The position numbers and the translations under genes were made by a program. The notes beneath the pieces were generated by a model. That model ran no database searches. It worked only from the letters and a program-made list of their open reading frames with translations, and was not told the origin of the DNA. 64,000 nucleotides of DNA from the NCBI GenBank assembly GCA_965248155.1, contig CBDFIO010000001.1:310001-374000 (forward strand). The letters run 5' to 3'. Positions 18,422 through 27,907 of this stretch are shown in pieces. Within the stretch, counting starts at the first letter, position 1; every line of letters begins with the position of its first letter. Origin of the DNA: RFSX01 sp965248155. Its GTDB lineage: Bacteria; Bacteroidota; Bacteroidia; Chitinophagales; Saprospiraceae.

Positions 18422-18822
18422 ACTGTTGATTTCCTATATACAGTTCCTTTGAATAAGGCAACAACATCATCATTTTGATTGGTAACTGTAACTCGATATT
18501 GTGCCAACTTCGGAGAGAGGTTGTCTTCAACGCAGATAGCTGTTAATATATCACCCGGTTTAATTGCAGCAGTGTGTGATATTGATGTTTCTATAGAGAC
18601 TGCATGCTGACCTCGGCTATTGGAAGCAAATGCAAACGCACTATCAGCAAAGGAATATGAGATACCTCCATGAGCGATATCAAAACCGTTGGTCATTTCA
18701 TGTCTTACAGTCATCTGAAGGGTGCAACGCCCATCCCCAATTTCCAGAGCTTCAATACCTAACCATTGACTGAAATCATCATTGTTATACATTTTATTGA
18801 AGATCTCTTCAGCGCTTAGCAT
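18412..18822 (-). CDS. PaaI-like hotdog-fold thioesterase
   Basis: A 136-residue hotdog protein of the PaaI type. It would hydrolyse acyl- or phenylacetyl-CoA thioesters in the cytoplasm. The active-site stretch is visible as NGFDIAHGGISYSFADSAFAFASNS, with the HGG turn and following Asp, and the C-terminal strand VALFKGTVYRKS is typical. PaaI works in ring-hydroxylating phenylacetate breakdown, but no other paa gene is in view, so the substrate is open. It lies 5 bases downstream of ribBA and may be co-transcribed with it. Confidence 0.88.
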   Translation of the reverse strand: MLSAEEIFNKMYNNDDFSQWLGIEALEIGDGRCTLQMTVRHEMTNGFDIAHGGISYSFADSAFAFASNSRGQHAVSIETSISHTAAIKPGDILTAICVEDNLSPKLAQYRVTVTNQNDDVVALFKGTVYRKSTVWE

Positions 18823-18827
18823 GTCAT

Positions 18828-19988
18828 TTATTTAATTCTAATTGGAATATTTTCAACGATTTCTAAACCATATCCAATAAGCCCAACTCTTTTTCTCGGA
18901 TTATTTGTAAGCAGTTTAAGTTTGGAAATTTCGAGTTTGTTCAGGATTTGGGCTCCAATACCAAGATCTCTCTGCTGATTACTTTTGGTGTGGTGGGGTG
19001 AAGGATTCAATCGTTGCCCGTTTTTGATTTGTGATTGAAGGGCATCTAGAGTATTAAGAATATGTTTGTCATCTTCTTTTTGTCTGAGATATAGGAGTAA
19101 GCCTTTACCTTCTTCAGATATAATCTCTAATGTTCTGTGTAATTGTTGCCCATAACCATGAAGTAAAGCACCTAGAATATCACCGGTATTGCTGGAAGAA
19201 TGAACTCTTGTCAGAATAGCTTCACCTTTTCCCCAATTTCCTTTTTTGATAGCCAAATGAGTTAGCCTCGAATTGATTTCAGTAAATGCGATCACTTCGA
19301 GTTCACCATATTGCGTATCGAATTTTACACTTGTTTTTCGTTCAATCAGACTTTCATTTTGCATTCTGTAGGCAACTAAGTCTTTAATCGAAATAATCTT
19401 CAGGTCTAAAGCTTTGGCCATTGTTATGAGTTGAGGAAGGCGAGCCATTGAACCATCTGAATTAAGAATTTCTACCAGAGTGCCTGCAGGATAGAGACCT
19501 GCCAACCTTGCCAGATCTACAGCGGCTTCAGTATGTCCAGTCCTTCTAAGCACACCTCCCTGTTCGGCGATTAGTGGAAAAATATGTCCTGGTCTTGCGA
19601 AATCTTGTGCTGTGGTTTTTGATTCAACTAATGCTTTTATACCTGTTGCTCTGTCGTAGGCTGAAATACCTGTACTGCACCCGTTTCCAATAAGATCTAT
19701 TGATATTGTAAATGCAGTTTCATGCAGGGCTGTATTGCTGCTGACCATTTTATTGAGTTCAAGCTCTTTCGCTCGCTGTTCTGTGATAGGAGTACAAATA
19801 AGACCCCGACCATGAGTCGCCATAAAATTGATGATATCAGGAGTTATTTTTTCGGCGGCGCAAATAAAATCGCCTTCATTTTCTCTGTCTTCATCATCGA
19901 CAACAATAATAACTTTACCATCTTTTATGTCCTGGATGGCTTCTTCGATGGTGTTTAACTTAATATCTTTTAAGGTACCTGTCTCCAT
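18828..19988 (-). CDS. ribBA: RibBA: DHBP synthase with GTP cyclohydrolase II-like domain lacking Zn cysteines
   Basis: Residues 1-205 are 3,4-dihydroxy-2-butanone 4-phosphate synthase, which makes the four-carbon unit of riboflavin. The metal site VDDEDRENEGDF, THGRGLICTP, CSTGISAYDRATG and RRTGHTEAAVDL are intact. Residues 210-386 have the shape of GTP cyclohydrolase II (TRVHSSSNTGDILGALLHG, LLYLRQ, DLGIGAQIL, KLLTNNPRKRVGL, GYGLEIVE). However, the three zinc cysteines expected in SECLTGDVFGSLRCDCG are replaced by Ser, His and Tyr. The second domain is therefore probably not a working cyclohydrolase, and another RibA should exist elsewhere. No FMN riboswitch is visible upstream; an IS begins 45 bases before the start. 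Confidence 0.93.
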   Translation of the reverse strand: METGTLKDIKLNTIEEAIQDIKDGKVIIVVDDEDRENEGDFICAAEKITPDIINFMATHGRGLICTPITEQRAKELELNKMVSSNTALHETAFTISIDLIGNGCSTGISAYDRATGIKALVESKTTAQDFARPGHIFPLIAEQGGVLRRTGHTEAAVDLARLAGLYPAGTLVEILNSDGSMARLPQLITMAKALDLKIISIKDLVAYRMQNESLIERKTSVKFDTQYGELEVIAFTEINSRLTHLAIKKGNWGKGEAILTRVHSSSNTGDILGALLHGYGQQLHRTLEIISEEGKGLLLYLRQKEDDKHILNTLDALQSQIKNGQRLNPSPHHTKSNQQRDLGIGAQILNKLEISKLKLLTNNPRKRVGLIGYGLEIVENIPIRIK

Positions 19989-20033
19989 TCTTACAATTTG
20001 ACAAAAAAGTAACGTACTTTATTTTTTAATTTA

Positions 20034-21593
20034 AACCCAAAACTCGCAACAGAAATCCGAGGTCTTTAATATGTAAATGTATTTAATTTTTTCAGGGTTT
20101 TCATTCCGTTTTCAACAAAATTTCATAGGCTATGTGTATAGCCCCCCTTACTCCAAATGAGTTTTTTTTTGCAATTCCAGTAAATCCTTGTTTTAAATTT
20201 TTAAAATTTTGTATTCTTGGTTTGAGAAAACCTGAAGTATTTTCTCTCTGGCGTGATTTACAAAAGTTGTAGCCACAGTAATGTAACGAAAACAAACCGT
20301 TTTGACTCTCATTTTAAGACTAATATTTGGAGTTTTATTTTTCACCAAAATTACTTTTGTCCACTCAAAAAGAATTAAGCACATCGCCATTAAATACATA
20401 AACGCAGTATTGGTATCCAAATCCATAAAAGGCAAGTGTTTCAAGTTGAAATCACTGATTAAGAATTTGTTAGAATTCTCCCCATCGCCTCGTTGGTTGT
20501 AAAATTCGATAATTTCTTGATTTGAAAAAACTAAATTGTTGGTCATTATTCCATAATAATTGTAAGGGGTCCCTGATATAAAATCGATTTGCTGGTCTTT
20601 TTTTAGAGATCTTGTAAGCACAATTCTATAAGAAAATCCCCCATTAAAAGGGGTGTAAATTAGTGATGCAACTTCTTTTATTTCGTTGTTGATTTCCTCT
20701 TTTTTCCAATCTTTAATTTTTCCACATAAAGAGATGAACTTTTGGGAACTGATGTTTCTAATATAAAAGTTAGTCGCCTTTTGGCTAACCAGTTCAATGA
20801 CTTCTTTTTGATAAGATGCAGAGTCTGCTCTAAAATGTTCTATTTTTATTTGATTGTCGCTCAGGTTTTTAAAACATCTTTCTAGTGTTTCAAATTGTTT
20901 ATACTTTGCAGGGGTGTTGCCGTTATGGTTTTCAATATGCACAGGTAATCTGCCTATGAAGGCGAAATTGGGATGGTAGGCTTTAGTGTTTTTATAGCTT
21001 TTTTTGGCATCTTGTTTTTTGTTTTCAAGAACTACATTGTCAAAATCAAGTGTGTATTTTTCTTCTTTTTTAAGTTGACCTGTTTTTGCACAAAGAGCGA
21101 TTAAAGATGCGTTGGTTTGATTGTTGTAATTGAATTGATGAACAATTCCTTGGCCAGTTATCTCCCTAATTGTTGGTTCTTTTAATTCCTGACAAGCATA
21201 TTCAACCGTATCTGGGGAAGGGATTTTGGTAAAACTTTGGCAAGTGAATTTATTTTTAAGATGTTCTAAATCAGAAATATACTCTCCATTGCATAAAGAA
21301 TTTCCCAACAAAGAAAGCACAATGTCGGCATACGAATATTGGGCTCTAAAATTCCGATAACCTAAATTTTTATCGAGAAAAACATCTATTTTTGAGCGTT
21401 TAATGGCATTAAAAATAAAATTTAAGCCACCAAAAGGGGTGATATTTTTTGAAGATTGTTTAGTTTTAAGCATTGTAGTGTTTTGCAGGGTTCAACCGCA
21501 ATTTCCACCTTTTAGGTGAAACTACAAAACCCTGAAAGCCTTTTGAAAACAAAAGGCTAAGGGGTATTTATAAATGTTGTTGCGAGTTTAGGG
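20034..21593 (-). mobile_element. IS1380-family insertion sequence
   Basis: A 1560-base element bounded by inverted ends CCCAAAACTCGCAACA (left) and TGTTGCGAGTTTAGGG (right; one mismatch in the repeat). It is flanked by a 4-base direct repeat TAAA at 20030-20033 and 21594-21597, the expected target duplication. It contains a single transposase gene on the minus strand and about 110 bases of non-coding DNA with two short hairpins upstream of it. It sits between ribBA and a small lipoprotein gene and breaks no recognisable gene. Confidence 0.88.
20193..21473 (-). CDS. IS1380-family transposase
   Basis: A 426-residue DDE transposase of the IS1380 family (DDE_Tnp_1-like group). Traits seen are the N-terminal GGLNFIFNAIKRSKIDVFLDK and YADIVLSLLGNSLCNGEYISDL. 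The first catalytic Asp is in YTLDFDNVV, the second in KIEHFRADSASYQ, and the Glu region in EFYNQRGDGENSNKF. The C terminus is FVNHAREKILQVF. Full length for the family and no stops, so it may be active. Encoded inside the IS with its start 120 bases from the right end. Confidence 0.92.
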   Translation of the reverse strand: MLKTKQSSKNITPFGGLNFIFNAIKRSKIDVFLDKNLGYRNFRAQYSYADIVLSLLGNSLCNGEYISDLEHLKNKFTCQSFTKIPSPDTVEYACQELKEPTIREITGQGIVHQFNYNNQTNASLIALCAKTGQLKKEEKYTLDFDNVVLENKKQDAKKSYKNTKAYHPNFAFIGRLPVHIENHNGNTPAKYKQFETLERCFKNLSDNQIKIEHFRADSASYQKEVIELVSQKATNFYIRNISSQKFISLCGKIKDWKKEEINNEIKEVASLIYTPFNGGFSYRIVLTRSLKKDQQIDFISGTPYNYYGIMTNNLVFSNQEIIEFYNQRGDGENSNKFLISDFNLKHLPFMDLDTNTAFMYLMAMCLILFEWTKVILVKNKTPNISLKMRVKTVCFRYITVATTFVNHAREKILQVFSNQEYKILKI

Positions 21594-21687
21594 TAAAATG
21601 TAAAACAGGCTTTATAGTTTATTTATTTCGTTAGTTTCTTGAGATTTAATTTTTAATTTTAATTATAAAATCAAATGTTTGTAAATC

Positions 21688-22323
21688 ATGAAAAATAATA
21701 ATCTAATATTCACATTTTTCAGCCTTTTAATGTTAGTTGGACTAATTCTAACTTTCCAATCTTGTGGTGATGATGAGATCGAAGGGTGTACTGACATAAC
21801 CGCTGATAATTACGATGCTACTGCGACCTTAGACAGTGGAAACTGTGTGTATTCCGGATGTACAGATCCAGATGCAGAAAATTATAATTCGCAAGCAACA
21901 AATGACGATGGTAGTTGTGTATATGCAAGAGATAAATTTATTGGAATGTATCTTTCAGTTTTCACATGCCCCGGATTTTTAGCGGCATTAAGCAATGACA
22001 GCTTATTGATTGTTATCGAACCCGGACTGGATGAAAATGACAAGTCTTCTATAATTCTTTCGCTTGAAGTAATGGGTATTCTAATTTCTTTCAGAGGATC
22101 GGTAGATGGTGAAACTTTGACGATAATGGATGAATTAAAAGATGCTGTTCTTCCGGATCTTCCAACGATTGGAACAATAACTGCTGATGTTGTTGGAACC
22201 GGGTCTGCAACATTATCTTCTGATCTATCAACTATTGATGGCACAGTTAATTTAGTTGTTACCGCAGCTGGATTGCCAGTTCCTATAACAGGAGAGTGTA
22301 CACTAGTTGGAATGCGGCAATAG
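21688..22323 (+). CDS. Lipoprotein with two GCTDxxAxNY repeats
   Basis: A 211-residue lipoprotein (lipobox LTFQSC, Cys26). After it come two copies of a short Cys-containing repeat, GCTDITADNYDATATLDSGN then GCTDPDAENYNSQATNDDGS, each ending CVY. These repeats are frequent in surface proteins of marine Bacteroidota and are probably small Ca2+-binding or structural knots. The remaining 130 residues form beta-rich strands (SATLSSDLSTIDGTVNLVVT) of no family I recognise. It stands alone, 95 bases after the IS1380 element, and is followed by a strong terminator. Confidence 0.75.
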   Translation: MKNNNLIFTFFSLLMLVGLILTFQSCGDDEIEGCTDITADNYDATATLDSGNCVYSGCTDPDAENYNSQATNDDGSCVYARDKFIGMYLSVFTCPGFLAALSNDSLLIVIEPGLDENDKSSIILSLEVMGILISFRGSVDGETLTIMDELKDAVLPDLPTIGTITADVVGTGSATLSSDLSTIDGTVNLVVTAAGLPVPITGECTLVGMRQ

Positions 22324-22343
22324 GATTAAAATATAATACAACT

Positions 22344-22378
22344 AAAAAAGCCTTCTTAGAAAAAGAGGGCTTTTTTTT
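22344..22378 (+). terminator. Rho-independent terminator after lipoprotein
   Basis: A stem GCCTTCTT against AAGAGGGC (one G-T pair) with a short loop, flanked by a run of A on the left and eight T residues on the right, 20 bases past the stop of the lipoprotein gene. Confidence 0.9.
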
Positions 22379-22759
22379 AAGCACAAAACCAATTTATCCG
22401 AATAAAGAGGTATTAAAAAAGTAGGATCTTAATTAATATTATTCTCTTCATTTAAATTATCCGCAACAGGATTGAGCATATGAGTAAATGTGTTTTCAAC
22501 CCTTTTAGAAATGAGAAAATATGGAACCCAAATCAAGCAGGTTGTAAACCTATTTAGTAAATCTCTACTCCACATCGATTCTTCTGGCATTAATGTTTGA
22601 ACTACCCATCCATCAATAAACACAACTAAAAACATAATGATATAATAACAAGCCATGAATTTTGGAATACTGCTACGCTTTTTAAAAAATAGTATAATAA
22701 GTAGTATTTTCCCTATTAATAAAACAATATTTATTATTGTTTCAAAACTAATTAATATA

Positions 22760-23790
22760 ACGTGAGTTTGATGTAAGACTAGGCCAAAAGGAGTTGTTTG
22801 GTATCGACCAGATTCTTATAAATGGAGGGTTTAGATTCTTTAAACCCGTAGGCACAAAGTCCACCAAGTATATTGACGAAAAATCCGGCAAAGGAACGAT
22901 GCCTTGTATGTTCGATCTGTGAAATATTTTTGAGTTGGTCAATAATGGTTTCAGAGATAGCAAGTTTTCGGAGCAGAAGAGCATCCTGTAGGGGTGTAAT
23001 CATTTTGGATTTCATATTCCGTCTCAACTTAGTAATCAAATGAATACCTCTCAAGAAAAGAGTGTCAAAGATTTGCTTGTTGACAATATAGCCTTTATCA
23101 CCGAACAACCGGCCATAGACCTTCTTCATAAACCGTTTACACTTCAATACGGCATTATCATGCACATTGCCCGGAGTGAGTTGAAAATCAATCACTTCGC
23201 CCCGGTCATTATGAACCAGATGAAGTTTGAAACCATAAAACCAACCCTTTGAAGTCTTGCCTCGTTTGGCCAGTCCAGCAAACACCTTGTGGGAATGAAT
23301 CCTTCGATTGTGACAGACCCGGATACTGGTTGAATCAATAAAGGATATCCCACTACATTTACCCATTCGGTACATCTTTACAAACAAGGCTAATGGTAGG
23401 ACCGCTTTGGTTTGCAACTCCACCATCCGATTATAAGATACCAGATTGGGAAAATAGCCGCGCATATGTTGGCAGACATGATTCTGGTAAAAGTGCTTAA
23501 AGCAACGGTATCCACTCATATGAAAAAATACGATGATGCTCATCACCTCGCTCATGGATAACCTGCAGGTACGATTCCGTCGATTTTTCTTTCCCTCTAG
23601 GGTATGAGATTTTTAAAAGTGATCAAAATCGGTGAAAAAATCATCGAAAGCACAGAAAATTGCAATAATTTGACTATCTTTCATAGTAGAGCTTTTTTGT
23701 TTTAATTAATTGATTATCAACTATTAAGATAAACAAAATTGCTCTTTCTTTTTATCCTATTTTTCCACTTCCTTACGTCGAACTCACGTT
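22760..23790 (-). mobile_element. IS982-family insertion sequence inside the transglutaminase gene
   Basis: About 1.03 kb bounded by 19-base inverted repeats, AACGTGAGTTTGATGTAAG on the left and CTTACGTCGAACTCACGTT on the right (17 of 19 match). The sequences next to the ends, TATCTTA and TATATTA read on the minus strand, look like a 7-base target duplication with one later change. Removing the IS and one copy joins the DUF2569 halves in frame, which supports these borders. Its transposase is disabled by a nonsense codon. Confidence 0.85.
22779..23684 (-). pseudogene. IS982-family transposase with premature stop
   Basis: The coding region starts at ATG 23684 (MKDSQIIAIFCAFDDFF) but meets an in-frame TAA at 23613-23615. 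The rest, open from 23555, is a typical IS982 transposase (SEVMSIIVFFHMSGYRCFKH, the catalytic region GISFIDSTSI, FYGFKLHLV, FGDKGYI and RHRSFAGFFVNILGGLCAYG). Total would be about 301 codons, normal for IS982. A downstream ATG (MSEVMSII) could still start a product lacking the first 43 residues, which is probably non-functional. The stop is a single-codon change and could also be a read error. Confidence 0.82.
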
Positions 23791-26310
23791 AAGATAAGTA
23801 ATTCACGGCCATAATCAACACTAGACTCATTCCATAAAATTTTCCAAGAAGAGCTACTAAAAGTTTCTTCTGCAATTAACTCTATATAATCATTTATAAA
23901 AGAAAATGGAGACAATACTAATCCAATTGCTGGGAGGATTAGCCAACCGCGAGTAGGCTTTCCTTCATTATAAATTGGTGGTTTCGGGTCATATCGGAAA
24001 TACATCCAATTACACAATATTGCGCCAAAAAGAAGACCTATAATAATCAGAATCCAAACTGGCCAAGCAAGAGTTGAATTTTCTTCAGATCCAATTAAAC
24101 CTTTATCATAAGATAATTGATATGTTAGATCATCTTCAATCTCATTCAATTGTTTTAGTATTGTTTTGACATCAGAATAATCTACACTTCCTTTTTTTAA
24201 ATAATACCTATATTTTAACTGAAGTGTCTGATTCTTCAAAGGTCATTGAATGACGATAATCAAAGTATTTATTATTGATTTTATTCTCTTTGTTAGAAAT
24301 GGTCCAAGTTCCAGGTAGATGAATAATTGTAGTTTGGATGTATTCTATTAAATCACCTAAATCGTATGGAGTATTAGTCTTTTGTGGAACCGATAAGTTA
24401 ACGTAATCATTAAGAATGAGTGATGATAAATTTAGAACAAAGTGCTTATCAGTTTCTTCCCAGATAATTGGAATTTGGTAGGATTCCTTCACGATGAGTT
24501 CATTAGAATTATTACGAGAAGTATCAATTAGTTCTAGGGAATCAGCAGTAAGTTCTTGATAAGTATTTTGGTAAAATTCACTATAATTTTTTTTAATTTC
24601 AGACCTGCTGTTTCTATTAAAATAAGCTCTCTCGCTGTCTGACTTCTCACCTGTAAATCGAGAAATGATGTTGTAAGTTGCACTTCCATTAATGGAATCA
24701 AGTGTTAGGATTTCGTCGACAATAATCTGTGGTGTAATATTATCACCAAAAGATTGTAAATTTCCAACTCCTTCTTTGATGGGCAATCCTTTTTCATAAG
24801 TTGGGTCCACGATATGATCAAGGTTACCACCCTGATAACTAATTGTTGGATCAATAAAAAAGGTTTCCTCATCCTTTGTAAAAGTTACAATGCAATGATT
24901 AAAACAATGAGGACTAGGTGCTCTGTTTTCAATTGATTCTCCTTTACTTGAATGTACAAGAATAGGGACTGCATCAATTCCTATTTCTTGAAGAATGGTG
25001 GCTAATAGAAAAGACTTATCCTTGCAATCTCCAAATCGTTGTTTTAAGACTTGTAATGGATTATGCGGCTTAAAGGCATTAATTCCTTCTTCAAAACCTA
25101 AATACCTGATCTCATCCTGAACAAATCTAATCGCAGCCAATATATTTTCATCGCTATTATGTAATGAAAGATGAGATTCTATTTCTTTGCTCAATTTTTT
25201 TCTGTCTACTGAGCTTATGTCGTATAATTCGGTTGCCCAAGTCACAACATCTTTCCAGTTTTTCATTGAGGACAGTGTTACAAACCTGTGTTGTTCATAC
25301 CATACCGGAATAGTATAATCAAAATATTCTGCCTTACGATCCCTCAGATCCCATTTGTAAATCCATTTATCCTGTTCTATTAAAACATCTGCTGTAACTG
25401 CATCAGTTGAGTATTTAACATTCATTTTTTTATTAAAAATGAATGTTTGATATATATGATTTATAGGCAGTTCATAATCTTGATAAAGAGTTGCAAATCT
25501 ATGATTACCGTAAATAGGATTATAGCCTTTTATAGTATAGTTATATTCAATAATGTCACCAGGTCGGATATCATTCAACTCTTTTATTGCAGTTAGAGAT
25601 CCATCATACATAGAACGATTTAGATTTGTTTCTCTCTGGAGGACTTTAAAATCATTTGTCACCCTCTTTTGGGTTTCGTCGCCTCTGTGGATTAAAATTT
25701 TATGTATGATTAAAGATTGAAAACTAGGGTCATAGTGCATGGTAATCGAAGACATTTCCTGAACTCCCTGTGAATTATAAAGATGCACAACAGTGTGGTA
25801 ATAATTTTCTTGAAGAATAGCATTTTTTTGCTGATCAATCAATAAATAGCGATAGGGACTCTGATCGTCATTTTTGCCAGGTATATAGTCAATGTTTTCA
25901 ACCCAAGATGAGACTGGTCCTTGTTCAATAGGAGTTTGCGCGTTAGATGTAGATTGAGTAAAACCTAAGTAAAAAATAATTAATAAAACGAAATAAGAAA
26001 TCTTCATATGGGAGATCATGCCAAGTGTAACCAATCTAAATTGTTGGATATAATAAATATAATCATTAAAAAATAGGAATAACCTAACACATTGGAAGCT
26101 TTTAATCAAGATTTTCTATTAGTTGAAGACTTACTTCGGATCAAGCATAAAAACTCATTTATGAGTATTATTAATTTATATTCTAAAATTAAATTTTAGT
26201 AATAGCTATGATACATTGGTTTGCTGATGTGTATTTAAGAGCAATTAAATTCTTAAGCTATCAATTTTTTCTTTCAATTTAAACAGCATGTAATTGTCCA
26301 TAAATAAAAA

Positions 26311-26337
26311 AAGTCCTATGTTTTTAACATAAGACTT
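26311..26337 (-). terminator. Displaced terminator of the host tRNA-Arg
   Basis: Stem AAGTCCTATG against CATAAGACTT (one mismatch) followed, on the minus strand, by a T-rich run. It lies 14 bases beyond the detached tRNA 3' half at 26351-26395, in the right direction to have ended the tRNA transcript before the 19-kb element separated them. Confidence 0.72.
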
Positions 26338-26350
26338 TGGTATTCTCTAG

Positions 26351-26395
26351 TGACCCCGACAGGATTCGAACCTGTGACCTACTGATTAGAAGTCA
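26351..26395 (-). pseudogene. attL: detached 3' half of tRNA-Arg(TCT)
   Basis: The minus strand carries the anticodon loop and everything 3' of it from a tRNA-Arg(TCT): anticodon TCT, T arm ACAGG-TTCGAAT-CCTGT and acceptor strand CGGGGTC. The D arm and 5' acceptor strand are missing; the sequence after 26395 is unrelated. It shares a 20-base identical block (26376-26395) with the intact tRNA gene at 45600-45619 and marks the left end of the integrated element. Confidence 0.88.
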
Positions 26396-26410
26396 TAACC
26401 TTTACGTTTT

Positions 26411-26533
26411 CATCTAGTTTCATTTGGTTTCTTTTACACACTAATTACACTGATAATCAATGATTTAGTTATCATCTAGTTTCTTTTAGTTTCTTTTTAT
26501 CCTTAAATTGGTGTATCAAATAGTGTATCAAAT
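26411..26533 (+). repeat. Candidate integrase arm sites at attL
   Basis: Two kinds of short direct repeat lie between the attL core and the integrase start. CATCTAGTTTC occurs at 26411-26421 and 26473-26483, and GTGTATCAAA occurs at 26511-26520 and 26523-26532 (12-base spacing). The GTGTATCAAA pair recurs with identical spacing at the other end of the element (45481-45502), as expected for arm-type binding sites of a tyrosine recombinase. It may also overlap the integrase promoter. Confidence 0.6.
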
Positions 26534-26540
26534 TTAAAAA

Positions 26541-27857
26541 ATGGCTAAAGCATCAATCTATTGGGATAAAAGACGAAAATTGAAAAATGGCACTTATCCT
26601 ATCATGATTCGTGTAACAAACAAGAAGGTTAGAAGATATTATAAAACCGGATATCATCATCCAGGGATTGAAGTTAAAATTGTTTCAGAGGATACTGGAG
26701 AAAAAGAAACTCATCTATCTATTGAGCCTTTATTTTCATCTAAAATCAAAGGAAAGGAAAACAAGATTATAAGAGACAAACTTTTCAAACTGTTAAACAA
26801 GGCAGAAAAAAACATTTCAGAGTTACCCCAATTTGATTTTAGAAGATTTGAAGAATTATACCTTAAGAAATCAAAGGCGTCGATATTTTCTGATGTATTT
26901 GAATCATTCAAAGACTACCAATTAAAATTAGAAGATGAACAACGAGCTTCCACAGCTAATAGTTACTATTGTGCCGCTAATTCAATAAAAGACTTTGCTA
27001 AAAAAGAATTGAAAGAATACTCCAAAACTCCAAAAGAAGATATCAAAATGCCATTTAGTTCGATTACTGTTAAGCTTTTAGAAGATTATGAACAATGGAT
27101 GACAGACGCAGGAAATTCTGTTTCTACGGTCGGGATTTATTTAAGGAATCTTAGAAGAATCTATAATATTTCTATTAACGAAGGATTCACTCCTAAGGAA
27201 TATTATCCTTTTGGCATTGATAAGTATGTTGTTCCTTCAAGTGTAAATCATAAAAGAGCCTTAACATTTGAACAAGTAAATCAAATCTTTAATCACAATT
27301 GTTACCACCCTAACATGGAGAAGTTTCGAGATATATGGATGTTTAGTTATTTATGTCAAGGAATGAACTTCAAGGATATTGCAAATCTAAAATGGAGTAA
27401 CCTAGACAGTGACAAATTGTACTTTATTCGGCAGAAGTCATCTAGAGCAAATAAAGGGAAGCAAAAGAAAACCATAGTATATCTAACAACTCAAGCCAAA
27501 AACATAATAAATAAATGGGGAGTGGATAAAAGAAACTCTGATAATAATATTTTTCCATTTTTCACCCCAGGAATATCTGAAGAAAGAAAACTGAGCATTT
27601 CAAAACAGCAAATTAAAAACATTAATAAGTGGATGAAAAGAATTGCTTTAGAATTAGAGTTTGATGTTATCCCTACATTCTATTATGCTAGACATACTTA
27701 TGCCACTATATTAAGAAATAGTGGTGCTAGCATTGATTATATCTCTGAAGCCTTGGGTCATAACAGTACTAAGACAACACAGAACTATTTAGATAGCTTC
27801 GAAGAAACTAAAGTAAGGGAGTATAATTCAAGGTTACTAGACCCTAATTTTAACTAG
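26541..27857 (+). CDS. int: Tyrosine recombinase / phage-type integrase
   Basis: A 438-residue site-specific recombinase of the Bacteroidota type. It has an N-terminal arm-binding domain (about 1-95), a SAM-like core-binding domain (about 105-215) and a catalytic domain (about 225-438). The box II region is ARHTYATILRNSGASIDYIS with the His-x-x-Arg pair, LGHNSTKTTQNYL supplies the His and the catalytic Tyr. At box I the residues are LCQGMNFKDIANL, where Bacteroidota relatives often read RGM; the first catalytic Arg seems replaced by Gln. The gene begins 146 bases from the attL core and reads into the element. It should catalyse insertion into and excision from tRNA-Arg. Confidence 0.93.
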   Translation: MAKASIYWDKRRKLKNGTYPIMIRVTNKKVRRYYKTGYHHPGIEVKIVSEDTGEKETHLSIEPLFSSKIKGKENKIIRDKLFKLLNKAEKNISELPQFDFRRFEELYLKKSKASIFSDVFESFKDYQLKLEDEQRASTANSYYCAANSIKDFAKKELKEYSKTPKEDIKMPFSSITVKLLEDYEQWMTDAGNSVSTVGIYLRNLRRIYNISINEGFTPKEYYPFGIDKYVVPSSVNHKRALTFEQVNQIFNHNCYHPNMEKFRDIWMFSYLCQGMNFKDIANLKWSNLDSDKLYFIRQKSSRANKGKQKKTIVYLTTQAKNIINKWGVDKRNSDNNIFPFFTPGISEERKLSISKQQIKNINKWMKRIALELEFDVIPTFYYARHTYATILRNSGASIDYISEALGHNSTKTTQNYLDSFEETKVREYNSRLLDPNFN

Positions 27858-27907
27858 TCGAAACTATTACAAGTACTACTTAATTTTTTTTTATAAACGA
27901 TATCCTC

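Larger units (their letters stand above)
22429..26007 (-). pseudogene. DUF3857-transglutaminase-DUF2569 fusion gene, broken by a frameshift and an IS
   Basis: One large secreted/membrane protein can be rebuilt from three pieces. Piece 1 (26007-24208) has a signal peptide, a DUF3857 domain and a transglutaminase core with Cys in QRFGDCKDKSFLL, His in FNHCIVTF and Asp in FFIDPTI. It ends prematurely at SDTSVKI. One extra base in a T4 run (24213-24216) shifts the frame; without it the protein runs on as SVKYRYYLKKGSVDY. Piece 2 contains a helix and the start of DUF2569 (GKPTRGWLILPAIGLVLSP) and stops at the IS982-type element. Piece 3, beyond the IS, continues in the same codon phase (ISFETIINIVLLIG) to ISKRVENTF and the stop at 22429. 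I choose ATG 26007; ATG 26019 is also possible. Confidence 0.8.

Noticed and set aside
19989..20033. FMN riboswitch in front of ribBA
   Set aside because: Only 45 bases separate the start codon from the IS1380 end, and none of the conserved riboswitch hairpins are visible there or beyond the IS.
20101..20295. A 64-codon minus-strand frame overlapping the end of the IS1380 transposase
   Set aside because: It is the transposase tail read in another frame plus IS non-coding DNA; the transposase already has a natural C terminus at 20193.
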